NCBI GenBank assembly: GCA_025201375.1 | Contig: JAIWZP010000013.1 | Coordinates: 1 to 64,000, forward strand | Origin: Gongronella butleri | Taxonomy: Eukaryota; Mucoromycota; Mucoromycetes; Mucorales; Cunninghamellaceae | Length of the DNA: 64,000 nt | Reading direction: 5' to 3' | In this document: positions 25,151 through 36,461 of the stretch, one piece after another | How positions within the stretch are numbered: position 1 is the first letter of the stretch | Layout of the letters: every line of letters begins with the position of its first letter | The notes under the pieces: model-generated | Database searches by the model: none | What the model was told of the DNA's origin: nothing | The model's input: only the letters and a program-made list of their open reading frames with translations | Made by a program: the position numbers and the translations under genes

Positions 25151-25896
25151 AAAAATTGTTGCATTTGCATGTTAAATCGATTTTTTTTTATTGTTATTGT
25201 CGCACGTCGTCCGTTAAATGTGATCGCAATCTGCATAATTTTTGTTGCACAACATTTCTCAAACGTTGGGCGCAGTTGACGGGAACCACAATCAAAGATG
25301 CAATATTTCAGGGGCAGTGTTTGGCGCCTGCTTTTGCTTCTTTCCCACACTACAATGCCGAAAACGCGCTTTCTCTGATAAAATTTACAACATCGTCTCA
25401 TCACCAATCTGCGCGACCCACACCCCAATTCGCGCGCAAAAAAATTCAATTCGCGCGTGCTCAATCTGGTTTGCATGCAAACCAACTTTACTTTGTGTGC
25501 TGAAAAATGGTTGCTTCGCGTCAACTTGCCAGACAGTATCGCTTTACTGCTGCTGCTGCTGCTGCTCCTTGCTGAATCTGATGTTCTCAGAATACGTTTG
25601 GGGAGTGGAAAATGTAATGGGGATGCTAAAAAAAAAAAAAGAAGAGTTGTCAGCTGCATGATTTGGTGGCGCTCATGGTACCAGGGACATGCATTATTGC
25701 AAACCTGTTTTTTCTTCCCTCTCTCATATCTTTCTCCTTGCCGATCACTTCTGTATTATTGTCGTTGCTCCTTTATCTCGCTCCCTTTTTTCTGCTTTCC
25801 TTTTCTTCCCCACATTTGGTACTTTTTTTTATTCTTTTTTTGCTTCTTTTTGGTCGTCTTGTCCGTCATGAAAACTATTCTATCATAGTGGTAGCA

Positions 25897-26379
25897 ATGC
25901 TAATCGTGATGCTGGTTGATGCTTGTATTGACAGCTTTGGGTGTGCACCGCAACAAAAATGTGACGTCACCGGATGTAGGATGGGTTATTGTAAACGAGG
26001 ATGTGTGCAATCGAAGGCATGCACGGTGGACAAAGAATGTCTTCCTGGGTTTTGTTACAATGGATACTGCAAGAACCGCTCCTTGGAAGGCGGCAAATGT
26101 CTGGAGCAAAAGCATTGTGTGAAAGAATCTAGAAAGCGTTATCCAGTCAATTGTGTCAATGGCACATGCACCGAGAACAATTGGAGAAAGCCCAATGGGC
26201 AACCTTGTACTGGCGGCATACAATGTGACAGTGCTTATTGCAATCCAGATACAAAGCTATGCGAATCAGCAGATGCTACTTGCGAAAATGCATGCACCAG
26301 CAATCGCATGTGTACCGGATTGAATTATTGCATCAAGAACCCTCCTGAAGCCATTTGGGGTAAATGCTACCCGAAATAA
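25897..26379 (+). CDS. small secreted cysteine-rich protein
   Basis: Unrecognised family. From the ATG at 25897 the protein is 160 residues with 23 cysteines in repeated C-x5-C-x4-C and G-x-C patterns, for example CTVDKECLPGFCYNGYC and CDSAYCNPDTKLC. It resembles disulfide-rich secreted proteins (Dickkopf-like spacing). The short hydrophobic start MLIVMLVDA may be a signal peptide, but an ATG at 25868 one base out of frame would give a far better one (see findings). In-frame open sequence also continues upstream to 25663 but reads as translated pyrimidine tract. Function unknown; a role outside the cell or in wall or host interaction is only a guess. Confidence 0.7.
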   Translation: MLIVMLVDACIDSFGCAPQQKCDVTGCRMGYCKRGCVQSKACTVDKECLPGFCYNGYCKNRSLEGGKCLEQKHCVKESRKRYPVNCVNGTCTENNWRKPNGQPCTGGIQCDSAYCNPDTKLCESADATCENACTSNRMCTGLNYCIKNPPEAIWGKCYPK

Positions 26380-27181
26380 AAAAGCTTTAATTGAAACAGA
26401 AAGCAATACCAATTTGTCGGACATTGTCTAGAAAATTTTGTACTTTTTTTTCCATTTGCGACTATCTTTATTTTTTTTTTTTTTTTTTGCGCGTGTCGCC
26501 TGTCCCATTCATTCCCCCCCCCAACGCCACAATAGACATCGGCATCCTGCTCTGCTGACCACCTGCCTCTCTCTGGTTCGTCTGTATTTTAAAATATCCT
26601 CTCCTTGCTGCCTTGTTTCGTTTTTGCTTCGCGAGCGCCTCATTAATTTCTTTGGTCACGCTCTTTTTCTCTTTTTTTATGGAATTGACCATCAACCCTC
26701 CGCCGCTGACACTTTGGGCTGGTGCGTCATTGTCGATTTTTCCCATGTTTCGCCACTACTGTAAAAATCACAGCATCATAAAGGCGGCCTGAATAAACTT
26801 GTCAAAAAACCGAACCAAGCTCAGAAGCGCTGCTTGACTTGGAAATCCAACGATCTCAAGCTCTCTCGGTATAATAATCAAACTCTATCACCATTACAGT
26901 AGCACGAATAATCCGCGAATTGGGTCGACTGGCGCTTTTGGTCGAGTACAGTAATTTGGTTATTCGCGTCGGCGGAATTTGAATTGTTTACAGTAATGTA
27001 CACGGCTGCATCAGACTCGTTCGATGCGCTTCCATTCCCAATTGCCATGTATGAAGCTCCAATTTTTATATTTTTTTATTTGTACAATCAGAAAGTGAGC
27101 ATGAGTTCTATATTGAGAGTGGCTCGCGCCCATGTGCTTTAAAAAAAATGCAGTCAATGCAAGTTAAGGGGTCATACTGAT
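26380..27181. other. convergent intergenic region with TACAGTA motifs
   Basis: No gene seen. T-runs near 26440-26490. TACTGTA at 26756 and TACAGTA at about 26897, 26947 and 26990 echo the cluster at 15.7-17.5 kb. Confidence 0.6.
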
Positions 27182-28778
27182 TTATTTGGCACCCTAAAAG
27201 TGTGAAAAAAAAAAACGAAAAATGAGCAAATTGATCTCCCAAATTTGTTTTTTTTTGTGCTTACATAGACATTGGTGATGTCCAAGGTGTGGATGTTGGG
27301 GCGTTCAATGGGCAACTTGGGAATAGCGCCACCTTCGCGGACACCGTAGAGACGGATGCGCTTGCAGCCACCGTCGGGAATGATGGTGAGCTTGGCGTGG
27401 GTAAAGACCTTGTCGGTTTGGGGCAAGTCAAAGTAGAAGATGCTGTTGGGGCCAACGCTGGAGGGCTCGATGAGGGAGACCCATTGGGCATCGGCGCTTG
27501 GGACCTCGCCGTCAAAGTTGGTGGCCTCGAGCTTGACCTTGTTGGGGAAGTTGCCACAGTAGTGGGAGGTGTCGATTTCGGCCTTGAACAAGTGACCCTT
27601 GGCGCCCAGGCGGATGGTCACGTAGTCAACGTGGCCGGGGGTGCGCGAACGCTTGGTCTCCCAGCCATCACCCATGTTGCCACCACGGCCGGGCAGCAAA
27701 ATGTTGGAACCGGGCGTGTAATGGGAGTTGGAGCATTCGACAGCCTTGGCACCGTTGCCGAGGAAAGCCAAGTCGATGATCTCGCTGCAAAAAAAAGAGA
27801 AAAAAAAAACCAAAGGTGAGCCCAATTGACGCATTTTTGCATCACGTTTCACCCCGCAATTAGCCAACTTACTCCTTGTTATCGCCCCAGATGGGCTTGA
27901 CGCTGCCATAGGCGCGGAAGCGGGCAATGCCACCGTCAGGGATGTTGTTCAAACGAAGATGGGTGTAGACACCGGTCTCCTCGGCGAGCTCAAAGACATT
28001 GTGGCACGAGGGGGGAAGCTCGACCTTGGGCAAGATCTCGGTCCACTTGACATTGTCGGCGAGAACATCACCCTCGGGGACGTAGGCACCCTCGACCGAG
28101 GCAAAGGGAGCCTGGTTGCCGGTGAAATAGTGGGTGTCAATGTCGAAACCGCGGAACGAGCCGGGGAAGCCCAACTTGAGGACGGCCCTGAATTAAAATT
28201 AAACAAAAAACAAAAGTGAGATTGGGATCAGCGTGTCACTTCCTAATTTGGGCACTTCTTGCACTCCCCCCCTCGTCTGCACACCCCGTGTCCTCGTCTG
28301 CAACCCCCAAGCCAGATAAGATACGATTGTCACACCATCCGAGTCATACTCGTCCGTGTCCTCGCACCCGTCCTCTTTCCGGTTTGCCTGCTCCCCTCTC
28401 CCCCACACCCACACACCAATTGGGATGATAAAAGAACTTACCAGTCGTACTTGGGGTTGTGGCGCTGGCTCTCCCAGCCGTCCATCCATGCACCGGTGTC
28501 GACAAAGCGGCCGGGGCAGTGGATGGGGGCAGCGGGATTGATCATGTTGGTGGCGGGAGCAAAGAACTCGTTGGTGACATGGACGATGGTGGTGCCAGTG
28601 GACGAGCTAGCCAGGTCTATGATAAAAGAAAGAGAAAAGAGGGGGCATAAGTCAGTTTGATCAAAGAAATGGCGCCACCAAGAGACCATTGATGGGGAAT
28701 GCGCGCCTTACCAGTGCAGGTTGAGAGAGCAGGAGACTTGGAGATATCTTCGAATTCGATGCGCTTGTATTGAGCCAT
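27182..28778 (-). CDS. DAL2: allantoicase
   Basis: Five exons: 28778-28712, 28616-28442, 28187-27873, 27784-27265, 27193-27182; 362 residues. Allantoicase hydrolyses allantoate to ureidoglycolate and urea, a step in using purines as nitrogen source. The protein is two similar jelly-roll halves; matching landmarks are DLASSSTGT, WMDGWESQRHN, FRGFDIDTHYFTGN, LRLNNIPDGGIARFR in half one and GNMGDGWETKRSR, FKAEIDTSHYCGNFP, LTIIPDGGCKRIRLYG in half two. The last exon is only 12 nt (GAK and stop). A TATATATT-like element lies at about 28840. No other purine-degradation gene is nearby. Confidence 0.97.
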
Positions 28779-30648
28779 TGTTTATGATATAGATTGGTAT
28801 GAGGAAAGAAGAAAAAAAAAAAGGGACGTCCAGACATCCTCTTTATATATTTTTGTGCCATCCTCTGTCCCAATTGGCACCGTGGGCCCAAAGTCTGCGG
28901 CCATTGAATCTAAAGACCAATGACAAAACGCGCTGACACAAGAGCTGAGGGTATATTTCCATACTACTTGGGCTTAAAATACCCAGACTCAGCGACTTGG
29001 CCGCCTTTTTGCCTACTTGTTGCCATTACCTGCTTGTCGGAATGGGCGGACAAGCCGTTGTCTGCGGAAGGCAATGATATCATCGATCAATTAGCCCACA
29101 AATTTTCTCCACATCAGCGCAAAGCTACAAAAAAACATCATAGCTCCGTGCAAACGGCTCAAACGACGACGAGAATTGGCCCCCATCGTAGCGCCTCGGT
29201 TTCCTAATGTTGGATGCATAGGTGGCGTTCCACAAGTCCATCCATGCCATCCGGACACAGAGTGACCCCAATGCTGGGCAGATCAAAAAGGGGAATGTAT
29301 AGGTGGCCTCGCACAAAGCTTGTTGCTTTGGCCAGTCATTCCGCCGTCGGTGTCACAAAGGAGCACCCATGGGTCAACTCCGTCGCACTAAAAACAAAAG
29401 AAACATATGGCATCACGCCCAAAAGGCACAGACACTCCCCCCATTTTGATTTTTACCTTGGGATTTCTGATCCGTTGTGAAAAAAAAAATGACGAATTGG
29501 ATGCCGCGTGTCCATATTTCTCAACGTTGACAATGGGCATACAATATCCACACGGTCACTTGATGCACAATGAAATTAAATGGCGTACTTTTAGCGTCTT
29601 TTACAACTTGCCTCTTAAAAAAATATAGCAAAATGGAACCTGGTTGGGCTATTATGACACCGAGCACGCCGGGCTGCGGGACCACGGATGACAATTGCGA
29701 AATTCTGGAGACATTTGCCCCGCACAAGGGGGGGATCGGAAAAAAAAGTGCCACAAAAGGGCACCATCGAAGAACCTTAATCTGGCAAGGAGTGGATTCC
29801 CCGCTGAAACATGAACAGCAATCGAAAAAAGTATGGACTTGGTAAACTAAGATACACATTCTGCGCTTTCCTTTTGTGCCTTTTCTTTTTTTTTCTGTCT
29901 TTTTCCACACTTTTTCTTTTTTTACGCCCAAGAGGCAGCCATGGCAAGACATTATGCCATAGCAATTGGTTTTTTTCCTTGTCAATCATGGCCAGCATGC
30001 GCTCAGGCGCCTTTTCGCACGACGAACAGGCCACAACAGGGATCGGACAATTTCATTCTGCCAAAATTGGGCAGTGGCAAGTCCGGTGGTCAAGGCAATT
30101 GAAGTCTTTGGACTCGCTCAAAGCCGCCATTGATTGAGCCTGTGCGGGGGAGAAACCTTGTGCATGGGGGAAGTGGGACGTGCAAATTAGATGGCTGGGT
30201 GAGATGCCCGGAACAATAAAAAAAAAAAGTATCGAGCACTTTTCAAATGCGGTCCGAGGAAAAGCAAAGGCGCGCTGACTGCTTCATTTGAGCGCCCAAA
30301 AAGCTATGCAGAGTTGACGGATCTTTTTTTTTTTCTCGTTCTTTCTCTGTTTTTATTTTAGTGTGTTTTTTTTTTGCGTGCTCACATCGACATACGAGAA
30401 GAAAGCATTTGGTAATCTCTCATTTTTCATTGGCTTGGCCGGGATGATGCGGTGCATCCGTGCTCGATTTTCTTACGCACTGCCATCTTTTTTTTCTTTT
30501 GTTTTCCACTTGACGCTTTTTTTTTTATTACGCCAATTGTCAATTAGCTCGTCAATCATCCTCGCACACGTCCTTTTCACAGCCACAAACACATCCATTC
30601 ACGCACTGAAACGACTATAAAGAATTGCTCCGAATTGATTCTTCGATC
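28779..30648. other. long intergenic region
   Basis: About 1.9 kb between divergently transcribed allantoicase (-) and the phosphodiesterase (+). A plus-strand reading at 29985-30137 (MASMRSGAFSHDEQ...) and a minus-strand one at 30034-29960 (MACSSCEKAPERM...) look faintly coding but overlap each other, and I found no splice-supported partner. No gene called. Confidence 0.5.
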
Positions 30649-33492
30649 ATGAATGCCAGCCAGTGCCATGTTTTAGTCATCACGGACAATGAGTCAAGCG
30701 ACAGCTCGCTGTCGCTGCTGCATCGAGTGTTTCGCTATGGTGCGTCAAAAAGATGAACGTGTGAAGCGCTAATTCTCGGCAATGCCACCCCACATCTCCC
30801 ATGTGGCAGCCATGATTTTTTTTTCGGCGCGTGATCACTGACCAGCTGCCTTTTATTTCATAGTGTTTTATGTGCCAACCAATCGCGACATTGAGAACAC
30901 ACTAGACCTGCTCCGACGACAGCAAAAAAAGAAGGTGTCGACGCTGATTCTTATCGATTCGCAAAGCTACACCGAAGATGAATTGTTTAGCACCATGAGC
31001 CAATTCAAAAACGCCACTGGCCAGTTTGGAGAGCCTAAGCTGCACATTGCAATGGGTAAAAAAAAAAAAAAGGAGCGTCCCAGAAAAAAAAAAAAAGGCA
31101 AAAAAAGGCTGCTGCACGGTCGTGTGAATAATGTCCTCACCCTTTTTTTTTTATGCTCGCAGTGGTGTATTCGTCGGACACGTCCGCGGATTTCATGCAG
31201 CGATGTCTTGATCACGGCGCCATCGACTATATAATCAAGCCATTGTATGAAAATCTTGTCAACATGCTCTTTATTGTACGCGTATAAAAAGAAAGAAGCT
31301 GGAAAATAAGGAATTGCGCTGTCATTCATGCCATTTCTCGCTTCCTATTAGAACCTGGGGCGCTATCGGATGCAGCAGCTCAACAAACTCAATTGCGGCG
31401 ACGAGATTCCAAGCCACGCCACTGTGCACGAGTCGCTTTTCTCCAATGTTTTCCACAACAGCATATGGAGCATGTTTTATTACCGGCTGATGGCTATCTA
31501 CAACATCCCACACAACCCCAATCCGTCCGTGCCACGGTAAAATGCGCCATCAATCGCTGGATATATACGACAATGGTGCGTGCTGACGCGCATTTCGCAT
31601 TTTTAGTTCCATTTCTATGCAATCTGCGTACATCCCTCGAGATATCCGGGATCTCAAGGCACACCTGCGTGAGCAGCAAACGTAAGGACATGCTGGAGTG
31701 TCGGGCGTGCCACACACGAAACCTCACTTTTCTTTTTTTACGCTTAAAAGTCAACGCAGCCCAATGTTGATCAAGACTTTGAGCAGATGGGACTTTTGTC
31801 CTTTCAAACTGGTGCAGACCGAATTGATCCAGAGCGCGTTTCTCATCACCAGACATGTGCTCAAGCTGCCAGGATTAGAGCACATCAACATTCTGGACGG
31901 TAAAAAAAAAAACAAACAAAAAACGGTGCGAGACGCGTTTTATTGCACCAATTGCTCATCCTGTCTTTTTTTTGGGGGACCATCAGACGCGCTATATGAC
32001 TTTTTACTCGACGTGGCCAACATGTATCACGAATTGAACCCGTATCACAACTTTCAGCACGCAGTGGACGTGATGCAAGCGACTTTTTACTTTTTGTGCC
32101 GGATGGGCATCCTAAGTCCCATGGATCAAGACGCGTACGCGTCGGATCTTGAAGATCAGAAGCGCGACTACCGCAAGGAGAAAAAACGCAAGGATCCACG
32201 CGGCAGCTACCCCTGGATCGCACAAAATGGACACATCAATCAGCTGTTCACGTCCCTCGATGCCCTCGCACTGCTCCTTGCCAGCTTGGGCCATGACATT
32301 GGCCACCCTGGTCTGACCAATATATTTTTGGTAGGGAAAAAGATAAAAAAAAATGAGCCAAAAACAAGAAATAGAGAGAAAAATGAAAAAAAAATCAGAT
32401 TTGCCATTATGCTGATGGGCTTTTTTTTTTTTTACGCGCTTCAGGTGCGCACGCACACGCCATTGGCTATGCTCTACAACGATCGATCCGTTTTGGAGAA
32501 TTTCCACGCGACGGTGTTTTTCAATATTTTGCAACGTCATGGATTTGGTGCGAATGGCGGCTGGCTCGCACCCAATGACTATGGGCGGTTCCGCAAGGTG
32601 ATTGTACAAAGCATCCTTGCCACGGACATGGGCCTGCACGACGATTATGTTCTGAAGATCCAAGATCAAAAGATGCGACTTCAAAAAGATGCCTTGGACC
32701 CATCACATCCCCAAGCAGCCGAGACCGATATTCTGCTCATCTGCGGATCGCTAATCAAATGTGCTGACATTAGCAATTGCGTAAGAAAACAACGCGATGA
32801 CGCGTCTGAATATCCGATTCTCACGATTTCCCTCTATTTTTGTAGTCTCGTCCATTCCCTCTGGCCAAAAAGTGGGCAGGTATTCTCAAGGAGGAATTCA
32901 GCGAGCAAGGTGATCTTGAAAAGTCGCTCGGGCTTTCGGTGTTGCCTATGCATGATCGCGATGAGACGGGCTTGGCCAAATTTCAGTTGGCATTCAAGAG
33001 AAATATTGCCGCCAAACTTTTTGAAAATGTAGCAACGACCATACCCGGTAAAAGACTCAAATCAACGGCCAACGCGAGAAGGCGTGGGGTGGAAAATACG
33101 TCAAAAAAATTGGAATTGACGCGTTTTTTCTTGTTTCAATAGACATGCAATACTCTGTGACGATTCTCAAGAGCAATTGTGACAAGTGGGAGGAGCGGCT
33201 TGAGAAAAAGCAAGGTGACAAGCAGCCTCAAGACGCTGCAACCACGGTCAAAGTACCTGCACAGTCGGAAAGCGCGTCAAATCCAATGCAAGCGCCTCCT
33301 GACGCGCCGCCCGCAGCCACAGAGACAAAACAAGCATTGAATGGGGCATCGGCACCCATGACACCGTCGACGACCGTGGTGTCCACGGCCAATATCGCGT
33401 TCAAGCCAACCATGGACGGTGGCAGCGTGCCCGACAAGGTGGCACCCGTCGTCAAGACGAAAAAAAAGAAGAACAAATGCGTCATCCAATGA
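30649..33492 (+). CDS. class I cyclic-nucleotide phosphodiesterase with receiver domain and CaaX tail
   Basis: Ten exons (30649-30739, 30864-31055, 31163-31275, 31352-31536, 31607-31681, 31751-31899, 31987-32330, 32445-32780, 32846-33047, 33143-33492), 678 residues. Residues 1-125 look like a response-regulator receiver: acidic DNE near the start, Asp62 in TLILIDS, SS after the fourth strand, Lys120-Pro in DYIIKPL. The catalytic HD domain follows: HNFQH (289-293), GHDIGHPG (His371, Asp372), NDRSVLENFH and KCADISN. Such enzymes hydrolyse cAMP and/or cGMP; the layout recalls PDE8. The C-terminus is Ala/Pro-rich and ends KTKKKKNKCVIQ, a polybasic plus CaaX sequence predicting farnesylation and membrane attachment. 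Confidence 0.94.
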
Positions 33493-33786
33493 TGCACTCG
33501 GCCAAACTTGCCTGAAAAAATACCCTGGTTGCAACACCCCATCCCGTCCTTCCTCTCTAATTTTTGTATTCATAGAAACGCATTGTTCTTAGACGCGAGT
33601 TTCTTTCTTTTTTTGCTACAATGCCAAACTTTTTTTTTTTTTATCTCTAACTAAAAAACAAATGCTAATGCTGATGAGAGCGGGTCTGAAATTGGATTAA
33701 TGGTCATCGCCATGGAGATCAAACCTAGTGCAAAAGAATGCGCCAGTGAATTTCGCGAGAAATTTCATTATAAATGTGCAATTGGC

Positions 33787-35944
33787 TTACTTTTTCAGCA
33801 GTCCGTCGATCTTGTCGGACGTCAGACCGGCATCGACAATATCACGGGCTTCCTGCACCTTGCCAAAGACATTGAAGAGCACCAAGCCGACAATCTTGCG
33901 GTCACGCACATAAAAGACGAGGCCCTTTCCAAACTGAAAAAGAGAAATGCCCGTCAAAACACCTTTTTTTTTATACAATTTTCCCTTTTTTACCTTTTCG
34001 CTGGCGAGGGGCTGCGCAGCCTTGGTTGGAGCGGCGGCCTCGGGCACAGGGGTGGTGCCCTGATGGCGATGGGGCTCTTGAGGAGCAGAAGCGGGGGTGT
34101 CCTGCTCGGTGGACTTGGCCCACACGGACACAGTGGACAATTGCGAGTCAATCAGGCCGACAGCCTCGTAGCCAACCTCAGGGCCCTATTGAAAAAAAAA
34201 AGAAGAAAAGCAACAAAAATCGCAAAATTGCAAATAAAAGAAAGAAAAAAAAGATAAGAAAAAGGCTTATTTTCCGCGTTCTATTTCCGTTTCCATTGGT
34301 TACCAAATCGCTCCAGAACATGGATTGATGACGGTATGGCTTGACACGGGCAGCCTCGACCATGTTGAGGCCGGCGTGGCGACCGCTGAGGACGGCGTGG
34401 TCGTGATGCTCAATGCGGCGGCGACCAAGCTGGATGTCGTGGAACGAAACCATATCGCCGGCAACGTACACGTCCTTGCGCGCCTCGAGCTCAGCATTGA
34501 CCATCACGCCAGCGCGCTGCTCGTCAATTTCGAGACCCGCGTCGCGTGCAAGATCGACGCGCGGCTCAATACCAATGGCCACCACCACGTGATCCACTTG
34601 CAATTCCTGCGCGCCAGCATTCAATGACACGCTGACCTTATCATCCTTCAACTGCAAGCTGTCAATCACGCTGTTTGTCTTGACATCCACGCCCACTACA
34701 CGTAAAAAAAAAAAAAAAAGGGAAAAAAGGAAAAAAAAAAGCGAGAAAAGTTAAAAAAAATGCAATGAGCACATGAAGATTACAAAACAAGGCCTTACAT
34801 TTGCGCACGCGGCTCGTCGTCCATTTGGTCAGGTACGAAGGGAACACATTGGCCATGTTTCCTTCTTCAGGGAAGATTTGCGTGATTTCGATGTCTTTCT
34901 TGTTGGCAGCGCGATTGGCGAGAGCCACGGCCAATTCAGAGCCGAGGAAACCGCCACCAACAACGGCAATGCGCTTGCCGGATTGCACAATCTTGTCGAG
35001 GTTCTTGAGGTCAGCGATCGTGCGGAAAGTAGTGATCTTGTCCGACGTGGGTTGCGCGGGCAATTGCTTGGGCGAGCCGCCCGTGGCCAGCAGCACCTTG
35101 TTGTAAAAGAGAATGCTGCCGTCAGCAAGCGTCACGGTGTGGTCCTCGACATTCAGCTTTGAAACGCGCTTGTTCAGCAACAATTTAATCTTTTCCGATT
35201 CGACATCCGAGCCCGACGCATCCTCAATGATCTCGTACTGCGAGTCATCTTGGTAGAACACGCTGCGCTCCGTTCCCTGCCACTGAATAAATAGCATTAA
35301 AAAAAAAGATCAGAATTGGCAAAAAAAAAAAAAAATTGCAAAAATCCAAATTTACGTCTTTAAAGCGCAGAGTGTTGGCCACATTTTCATCGTCCGAGAA
35401 CCAGATTTCCTTGGAAAGAGGGGGGCGCATGTAGGGCGCGTAAGCTTCGTCGCCAATGATAATGACCTATAGAGAGAACGCGAATAAAAAAAGAGAAAAA
35501 GTGACAAAAAAGTGAGAATTGAGAGAAATAAGCGCGTCGCGCTCGCATGAATTCTGCAATGGCATTTACATTGGCGAGTGGTTCCTTCTCCTTGATAGCC
35601 TGGGCGGCGGCAAACGAGGCCGTGCCGGCGCCAATTAGCACATAGGGCTTTTGCACCTTCTTTTTGGCGGGCACCGCGGCGGCGGTCTCAGGTTGCGCCT
35701 GCTGTGTGGGCTGCTGCGGCTGTTGGACGGCGGCTTCGACGTGTTTCTTGGTCTTGGGGGGAGGCGACGTCAAATGGAACAGCAGGGGGCCAAAGACAAG
35801 CAGGGAGCCGATAGCCCAGGGCGTCGCCGACGAAGACTGGTGCGCAGACGACGCGTACGAGCGCGTGGCCGTTGTGCGCAGCGAAGGGCGCACAGCCGCA
35901 GTCGTCGAGCGACGGAGCGAGCCTCGAATAGCGGCGGAAAGCAT
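33787..35944 (-). CDS. AIFM1: AIF (AIFM1-like) mitochondrial NADH/FAD oxidoreductase
   Basis: Six exons: 35944-35570, 35466-35356, 35282-34799, 34695-34304, 34185-33994, 33933-33787; 566 residues. Arginine/serine-rich mitochondrial presequence, a transmembrane stretch ([16 protein letters not shown]), then FAD site [14 protein letters not shown] (GxG at 105-107), [23 protein letters not shown] site [32 protein letters not shown] and [31 protein letters not shown]. This closely follows animal AIFM1, including the C-terminal AIF domain with a low-complexity insert. AIF supports respiratory-chain assembly via MIA40 import and can trigger chromatin loss. It shares a short divergent promoter with eL41. 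Confidence 0.97.
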
Positions 35945-36191
35945 ATTATCGTGAGGAAAAGACAAGAAAAAAAAAAAGGGGAGAAAAAAAAAAAGCAGTG
36001 CGAGTCCATGCGCCGGGGGCAAGATATGATAGATATCTCTGGAATTTCATGCCTTGAGACGGAGATTCAAATCCTGGTTTGCCCGGTGGTCCGGTGGAGT
36101 CCGGCGCAGAAACAGCCATTTGTATAAAAAAAATCTCCCAGCGGCCAGCTGTTCCCACCTTTTTCTTCCTCAATCAATCCTCTTTTTCAAT
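35945..36191. promoter_or_regulatory. divergent promoter between AIF and eL41
   Basis: Only 247 bases separate the AIF start (-) from the split eL41 start (+). The last stretch before the eL41 intron is a pyrimidine-rich leader (TTTTTCTTCCTC, TCCTCTTTTTC), as expected for a ribosomal-protein mRNA 5' end. No specific factor site was recognised. Confidence 0.5.
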
Positions 36192-36461
36192 AGTAAGTAC
36201 CCTTGCTATTCATCCAGCTATCCATCCATCTATTGGATGCATCCAATGCTGCGTTACACGTGCTCATCCATTGCTTCATTGCCCTTTTAGTGAGAGATAA
36301 GTGGAAGAAGAAAAGACAAAGACGTCTCAAGGTAAATAATCCCTCTCGGATCATCATGCCCATTTGGCATTCCACTGTAAACGCACTCCTTGCCTGACCC
36401 TTCCATTTTTTATATTTTATTTTAGGCCAAGAGAAAGAAAATGAGAGCTCGCTCCAAATAG
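36192..36461 (+). CDS. RPL41: ribosomal protein eL41 (start codon split by intron)
   Basis: Three exons, coding bases 36192, 36291-36331 and 36426-36461; 25 residues (DKWKKKRQRRLK then AKRKKMRARSK). eL41 is a tiny basic helix bridging the two ribosomal subunits, and 25 residues is the usual length. The A of the start codon is the last base of exon 1 (CAATA|GTAAGT) and TG opens exon 2 (CCTTTTAG|TGAGAG), so ATG exists only after splicing. The second intron has GTAAAT and TATTTTAG. An AATAAA near 36631 follows. The gene is too short to be found by ORF length. Confidence 0.93.

Noticed and set aside
29811..30137. 108-residue plus-strand frame near the phosphodiesterase
   Set aside because: Half is a translated pyrimidine tract, and an overlapping minus-strand frame looks equally plausible; no support for either.
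36017..36085. tRNA-like segment with a perfect 7-bp acceptor stem (GGGCAAG/TTTGCCC) and a B-box-like ATTCAAATCC
   Set aside because: The T stem has three mismatches, the D and anticodon arms do not form and the length is short. Lies in the AIF/eL41 promoter.
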